Assembly: GCA_041648505.1 (NCBI GenBank)
Contig: JBAZOY010000075.1
Coordinates: 1 to 10,398 of the forward strand
DNA: 10,398 nt
Direction of reading: 5' to 3'
Source of the DNA: JBAZOY01 sp041648505
Lineage (GTDB): Bacteria; Desulfobacterota; Syntrophia; Syntrophales; CG2-30-49-12
A program made the position numbers and the translations under genes. Shown piece by piece: positions 7,100 through 10,398 of the stretch; position 1 is the stretch's first letter, and each line of letters begins with the position of its first letter. Under the pieces are notes generated by a model. That model was given only the letters and a program-made list of their open reading frames with translations, searched no databases and had not been told where the DNA came from.

Positions 7100-8834
7100 C
7101 GAGGATATCCTCCATAAAGAGATAACGGATCCCGGTCCGCTTTAACATGTCAAGGGCCTCAAGAGGAGAACAGACTATGGGTTCTCCATGAATGTTGAAA
7201 CTCGTATTCAGGACGATTCCATAGCCAAGTTCTTTCTTGATATGTAGAAGGAGTTCTCTGTAGGCTGGATTTTCCTCGGCCACAAAGTGCGGCCGGCAGG
7301 TCCCGTCAATATTCATTACTCCTTCCATAATCCCCAGATGTTCCTTCCGAATATTAAAGGCCATGGTCATAAAACGATTATACTGAATATCCTGTCCATC
7401 CATCTCAAGCAAGTCAGGAGCATCCTCAATAATTATGCTGGGACAGAAAGGTTGATACCAGACTCTTTTTTTGAGAAGCAGATTTAGACGATCCTTTATT
7501 CTCCGGTCATCCGGTCGGGCCAGGATGCTGCGGTTACCCAGTGACCTGGGGCCGATCTCCATCCTTCCCTGAAACCAGAGAACAATCTCTCCACGGAGAA
7601 TCAATTGTGCCCCGGCTTCCGACAAATTCTCCGGGTGATGATACCTGATTCCCCCCTTGTCCAGTGTATTTTTATCGCACCCATACTTTCCCAGGACAGC
7701 CAATATATCATCACGGGTAAATGCCGGCCCTAAATAGAGGCTCCTCAGGTGGTAAGCAGAAGTCCCACCTGCCTCGTAGTTCCTTGCTACCGCGGCTCCT
7801 AGAGCCAGACCACCATCTCCCATATGGGGGAATACCGATATATTTTCTACCAGCCCGGCAACCTTCATATTCATCTTGATATTTGAGAACACACCACCGG
7901 CCACCGCAATATTTTTCAAGCCCTTTTTGATAACGGCCTGCCTGACAAGGGCAACTACGTTTTTCTCAAGAACCCGCTGGGCCATATAGGCAAACTGCTC
8001 CGAGGGGTAATGCCAGAGAATTTTTTTCATCTCCCTGAACATACTAATGGATGTGTAAGCAGACACAATGCTAAAATCTTCTGTTCCGATGATTTTCAAC
8101 AGGGGATTTTCCTCGTCTTCGACAGGGTAGGCATAGTTGGCCAGAGCCATGACCTTTCCTTCGTCCTCCAGTTCCCTCATGTTCATAAGATTTGTTACAT
8201 GCTCGAAGAAAATACCGAGAGATGTACGGGCTGGCAGCTTCTTGATAAGCATCATCTGATCTTTTTTGAACTCCCAGATAGAGCCGGAGAGCCCATCCCC
8301 AACGCCGTCGAGGGTCAGGACGAGACATTCCGAAAAACCTGAACAGCGGGCAGCCGCCTCGGCATGAGCTCGATGGTGATCAATAAAGCTCAGGTGGTAG
8401 TTCTTAAACCCCATGGACTTTAACTGACGATGCATATATGCGCGGCTGAGGCTCCGGGAAATTATATTCGGCGCCAGTTCCGTAAACCGGTACTTAAATG
8501 CCTTTTTGAGGGGGTCGAACCGCCGGGACGCTTTTTTCCTCCGCCTGATGAGATAGTACTCTTCCTTTAACCACGGTAGTAATCGGGTTAAGGTTTTGGC
8601 CGGATCCGTGGTCGAGGCGGCAACTGTCGTTACTTCGGAAGGTGCTATCGCTGCGTGTCGAAGACAGGCCTGGATGGATTGAAAAGGAAATCCAACTTCC
8701 AGTTTTCTCCGGGAGAGTCTTTCCTCGTTTATAGCGAAGATAATTTCCTTACCCCTGAGGAGGGCTGCGCCGGCATCGTGGCCATCCCATATACCCAGGA
8801 CGAAACCGTTCTCCAATGTACAATCCCGTTTCAA
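7071..8834 (-). CDS. Carbamoyltransferase, NodU/CmcH/TobZ family
   Basis: Members of this family transfer a carbamoyl group from carbamoyl phosphate, through a carbamoyl-adenylate made with ATP, to a hydroxyl of a sugar, antibiotic or Nod factor. The 587-residue product has the family length and both domains. The N-terminal Kae1-like domain shows GIWDGHDAGAAL (14-25), NEERLSRRK (36-44), the metal-binding DHHRAHA (152-158), LDGVGDG (175-181), GGVFSN (313-318) and GDGG (339-342). The C-terminal YrdC-like part shows GRMEIGPRSLGNRSIL (423-438), NTSFN (543-547) and the ending EPIVCSPLEAL. All look intact. A very basic stretch, RRRKKASRR (97-105), is unusual. The start is TTG 8834, overlapping the preceding TGA (TTGA) with GGAG (8841-8844) 6 nt upstream, which suggests translational coupling. 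The acceptor is not known; neighbours suggest a glycan or lipid-linked sugar. Confidence 0.93.
   Translation of the reverse strand: MKRDCTLENGFVLGIWDGHDAGAALLRGKEIIFAINEERLSRRKLEVGFPFQSIQACLRHAAIAPSEVTTVAASTTDPAKTLTRLLPWLKEEYYLIRRRKKASRRFDPLKKAFKYRFTELAPNIISRSLSRAYMHRQLKSMGFKNYHLSFIDHHRAHAEAAARCSGFSECLVLTLDGVGDGLSGSIWEFKKDQMMLIKKLPARTSLGIFFEHVTNLMNMRELEDEGKVMALANYAYPVEDEENPLLKIIGTEDFSIVSAYTSISMFREMKKILWHYPSEQFAYMAQRVLEKNVVALVRQAVIKKGLKNIAVAGGVFSNIKMNMKVAGLVENISVFPHMGDGGLALGAAVARNYEAGGTSAYHLRSLYLGPAFTRDDILAVLGKYGCDKNTLDKGGIRYHHPENLSEAGAQLILRGEIVLWFQGRMEIGPRSLGNRSILARPDDRRIKDRLNLLLKKRVWYQPFCPSIIIEDAPDLLEMDGQDIQYNRFMTMAFNIRKEHLGIMEGVMNIDGTCRPHFVAEENPAYRELLLHIKKELGYGIVLNTSFNIHGEPIVCSPLEALDMLKRTGIRYLFMEDILVENMDAKDL
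7109..7113 (-). promoter_or_regulatory. Ribosome binding site supporting the TTG start of the GT39-like gene
   Basis: On the minus strand GGAGG (complement of 7109-7113) lies 9 nt before TTG 7099-7097, inside the last codons of the carbamoyltransferase gene. It is 21 nt from the alternative ATG at 7087, too far to serve it. It therefore supports the TTG start. Confidence 0.6.
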
Positions 8835-10252
8835 AATGAGCTCCGAAAATTATACCTTAGAAATCTCCTTAAGTTCAGGGAGAAATGACTGATTGCACCC
8901 CATTCAAGCATGGACAAAAGTCCAAAAAGTATTCCTGGTCTTATATAAAACTTTTTATAAGCCATCCGGCGGAAAGAGTTTACCTTCTCCGTGGAAAGAC
9001 CGGGCAATTCCATAAATGCACGATCCTGAGAAAGATTGGGGTCGAGTTCTGACGGCAACCAGCCGCCTTTAATTGCCTCCTCGTAAAGCTTTGTCCCGGG
9101 AAATGGCGTGGCCACATAAAACTGGGCAATATCGAGGGGGAGATTCAGCGCCAAGGCGAGGGTCTCGGCCATGGTTTCCTCTGTCTCTCCGGGCAGACCT
9201 AAGATGAAGTGGCCTGCTACCTTCAACCCTGTCCGATGAGCCATCATCACTGCTGCCTTTGACTGTGCCACGGTAATACCCTTTCCCGTCATTGCCAGAA
9301 CCTTATCATTGCCGGACTCCAGCCCGAAACTGATCATCCACAGTCCTGCCTCTTTCATCAATGCCAGCGTTTCACTATCTACTGTATCTACACGACTGTT
9401 ACAGGTCCAGGAGATACGAAGGTTCCTCTCCATAATCGCCCGGCAGAATTGTTTTACATAATCCCGATCTGCGGTGAAGGTATCGGCCCAGATAAAGAAC
9501 TCCCTGATCTTATAGCGGCTCACATTTTCTTCGATTTCATCCAGCACATTCCTGATGGGTCGCTTCCTCAGTTTTCTACCATAATAAACCGGGGCTGTAC
9601 AGAAGTTGCAACTATAGGGGCAACCTCTCACCGGGGCGACAATCAGAAAAGGTCTTCCCTTCAGGGGGAGGCGGTAGGGACTGATATCAAGGGTATGCCA
9701 TGCGGGTGGGGGAATCTCTTCAGGATCCCAAAAGGGTTCATCCGGATTGTGATGAATCCGACCATCTTTGGGATCCCGCCATGAGATACCCGGAATGGAC
9801 TGACGGTTAGGCCCCTCATTTCTGCAGATATTCCTGATAATCTGCTCCGGTTCATGCCGGATAATGATATCCACGAATGGTTTCTGGAGGGCCTTTTCGG
9901 GAAGTACAGTCACATGGGTGCCTATGACTCCGGTAATTGCTTTTGGCGCGGTTCTTTTTATAAGGCCGGCAAGACTTAGATCAAAATCCAGAGTTGGCGT
10001 CCCTGTATTCCAGAAGACAAAATCGGGCTGATATTTTTTTACCAGCACCTCCAGAGAAGTTTTATCTAACCCGCTCGCCGGAAGATCAGTAACCATGACC
10101 TGATGGCCGTCCTTTTCCAGTAAGGCCGCAGCCGTGGTCAAAGAAACCGGCGGCCACTGGGTAGCCCAGACCCCCGCTTCCTGGGTGCACCGTCCTTCAC
10201 GAGTATAGGCCTTGTCTCTGGGGCCTGGGGGATTAAACAAAAAAACTTTCAT
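8831..10252 (-). CDS. Radical SAM protein with N-terminal B12-binding domain
   Basis: The 473-residue product has the B12-dependent radical SAM layout. An N-terminal Rossmann-type cobalamin-binding region (about 1-145) contains FNPPGPR (6-12), LLEKDGHQVMVTD (44-56) and GTHVTVLPE (111-119). A radical SAM domain with the [4Fe-4S] motif CPYSCNFC (Cys211, 215, 218) follows. Further conserved features are the RVRG-like APVRG just before the cluster, SFGLESGND (308-316), GHFILGLPGET (347-357) and TPFPGTKLYEEA (382-393). The classical DxHxxG base-off motif is absent, as in many of this class. Such enzymes make C-methylations, ring changes or other radical steps on lipids, tetrapyrroles, sugars or natural products; the substrate here cannot be named. 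ATG 10252 has AGGTG 7 nt upstream and lies 15 bp after the GT2 stop; its stop overlaps the next start. Confidence 0.93.
   Translation of the reverse strand: MKVFLFNPPGPRDKAYTREGRCTQEAGVWATQWPPVSLTTAAALLEKDGHQVMVTDLPASGLDKTSLEVLVKKYQPDFVFWNTGTPTLDFDLSLAGLIKRTAPKAITGVIGTHVTVLPEKALQKPFVDIIIRHEPEQIIRNICRNEGPNRQSIPGISWRDPKDGRIHHNPDEPFWDPEEIPPPAWHTLDISPYRLPLKGRPFLIVAPVRGCPYSCNFCTAPVYYGRKLRKRPIRNVLDEIEENVSRYKIREFFIWADTFTADRDYVKQFCRAIMERNLRISWTCNSRVDTVDSETLALMKEAGLWMISFGLESGNDKVLAMTGKGITVAQSKAAVMMAHRTGLKVAGHFILGLPGETEETMAETLALALNLPLDIAQFYVATPFPGTKLYEEAIKGGWLPSELDPNLSQDRAFMELPGLSTEKVNSFRRMAYKKFYIRPGILFGLLSMLEWGAISHFSLNLRRFLRYNFRSSF
8841..8844 (-). promoter_or_regulatory. Ribosome binding site supporting the TTG start of the carbamoyltransferase
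   Basis: GGAG on the minus strand (complement of 8841-8844) lies 6 nt before TTG 8834-8832. That TTG overlaps the radical SAM stop codon in the tetranucleotide TTGA. The next in-frame TTG (codon 7) has no comparable site. Confidence 0.5.
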
Positions 10253-10267
10253 CTATCTGCACCTGAC

Positions 10268-10398
10268 TTAAAAGTAAAGATACTTGATCATGCTGTAAAC
10301 ATAGCGAAAAGCTACCTTTTTAAGGCTGATCTTTGAATAACCTGCTTTTCTTTTATGCTCGTGGGTAGGGACCTCTGCCATACGGTAACCCTGTTTTA
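10268..10398 (-). CDS. Glycosyltransferase family 2, C-terminal fragment (cut by window edge)
   Basis: Reading leftward from the window edge, one frame stays open for 42 codons, beginning KQGYRMAEVPTHEHKRKAGY and ending ...MIKYLYF before TAA at 10270-10268. The pattern GYR-x-A-E-V-P-x-x-x-x-x-R-x-x-G-x-S-K followed by a helix is the well-known end of the catalytic domain of GT2 enzymes, especially the DPM1/polyprenyl-phosphate glycosyltransferase-like group. The start and the DxD motif lie outside the window. No C-terminal membrane helix follows, so it resembles the soluble, DPM1-like form. It is the first visible gene of the minus-strand cluster, 15 bp before the radical SAM gene. A GT2 that charges a lipid carrier would fit the GT39-like enzyme encoded at the far end of the cluster, but this pairing is inferred. 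Confidence 0.75.
   Translation of the reverse strand, partial: KQGYRMAEVPTHEHKRKAGYSKISLKKVAFRYVYSMIKYLYF

Noticed and set aside
7101..7112. 12-bp perfect palindrome GAGGATATCCTC
   Set aside because: It is within the carbamoyltransferase codons and overlaps the next gene's ribosome site; with no loop it forms only a 3-bp hairpin, and one operator-like palindrome without a partner is weak evidence.
8655..8888. Plus-strand open frame across the carbamoyltransferase/radical SAM junction
   Set aside because: It is antisense to two well-supported genes and has no domain or ribosome site support.
1..10398. CRISPR arrays, tRNA or rRNA genes, riboswitches
   Set aside because: No regularly spaced repeat array was seen and no tRNA-like or rRNA-like segments were recognised; intergenic gaps after position 207 are all under 100 bp.

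Overview
The window holds two blocks that face each other. The left 5.2 kb on the plus strand is the F1 part of a bacterial F-type ATP synthase operon in the standard order delta, alpha, gamma, beta, epsilon (atpH-atpA-atpG-atpD-atpC). The right half on the minus strand is a tightly packed four-gene cluster. In its own reading direction (right to left) it encodes the C-terminus of a GT2 glycosyltransferase, a B12-binding-domain radical SAM protein, a NodU/CmcH/TobZ-type carbamoyltransferase, and a polytopic membrane protein resembling GT39/ArnT-type glycosyltransferases. The blocks converge on a 58-bp gap with no convincing hairpin terminator.

The first ~150 bp carry the end of an insertion sequence pointing away from the ATP synthase genes. 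It shows a strong ribosome binding site, 16 codons of a transposase-like N-terminus, and two 18-bp direct repeats exactly 24 bp apart that look like transposase-binding sites. The operon therefore begins at atpH immediately beside a mobile element. The b/b' stalk genes (atpF), which normally precede atpH, are not visible next to it. They may lie beyond the element or elsewhere.

The organism is probably an anaerobic bacterium of the Desulfobacterota (former Deltaproteobacteria) type or a relative. This rests on the F1 operon layout, the deltaproteobacterial flavour of the F1 subunits, moderate GC, and a B12/radical SAM protein beside carbamoyltransferase and glycosyltransferase genes. It is inference from family resemblance, not proof.

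Functionally, the left block supplies the catalytic F1 sector (alpha3 beta3 gamma delta epsilon), and all catalytic motifs in alpha and beta are intact. The right block looks like a small biosynthetic module. The GT2 enzyme would make or use a lipid-linked sugar, the GT39-like membrane enzyme would transfer a sugar from a polyprenyl-phosphate carrier, the carbamoyltransferase would add a carbamoyl group, and the B12 radical SAM enzyme would carry out a methylation or other radical step. Very short spacing (15 bp) and overlaps (4 bp and 29 bp) indicate one transcript with translational coupling. The final product cannot be read from the sequence.
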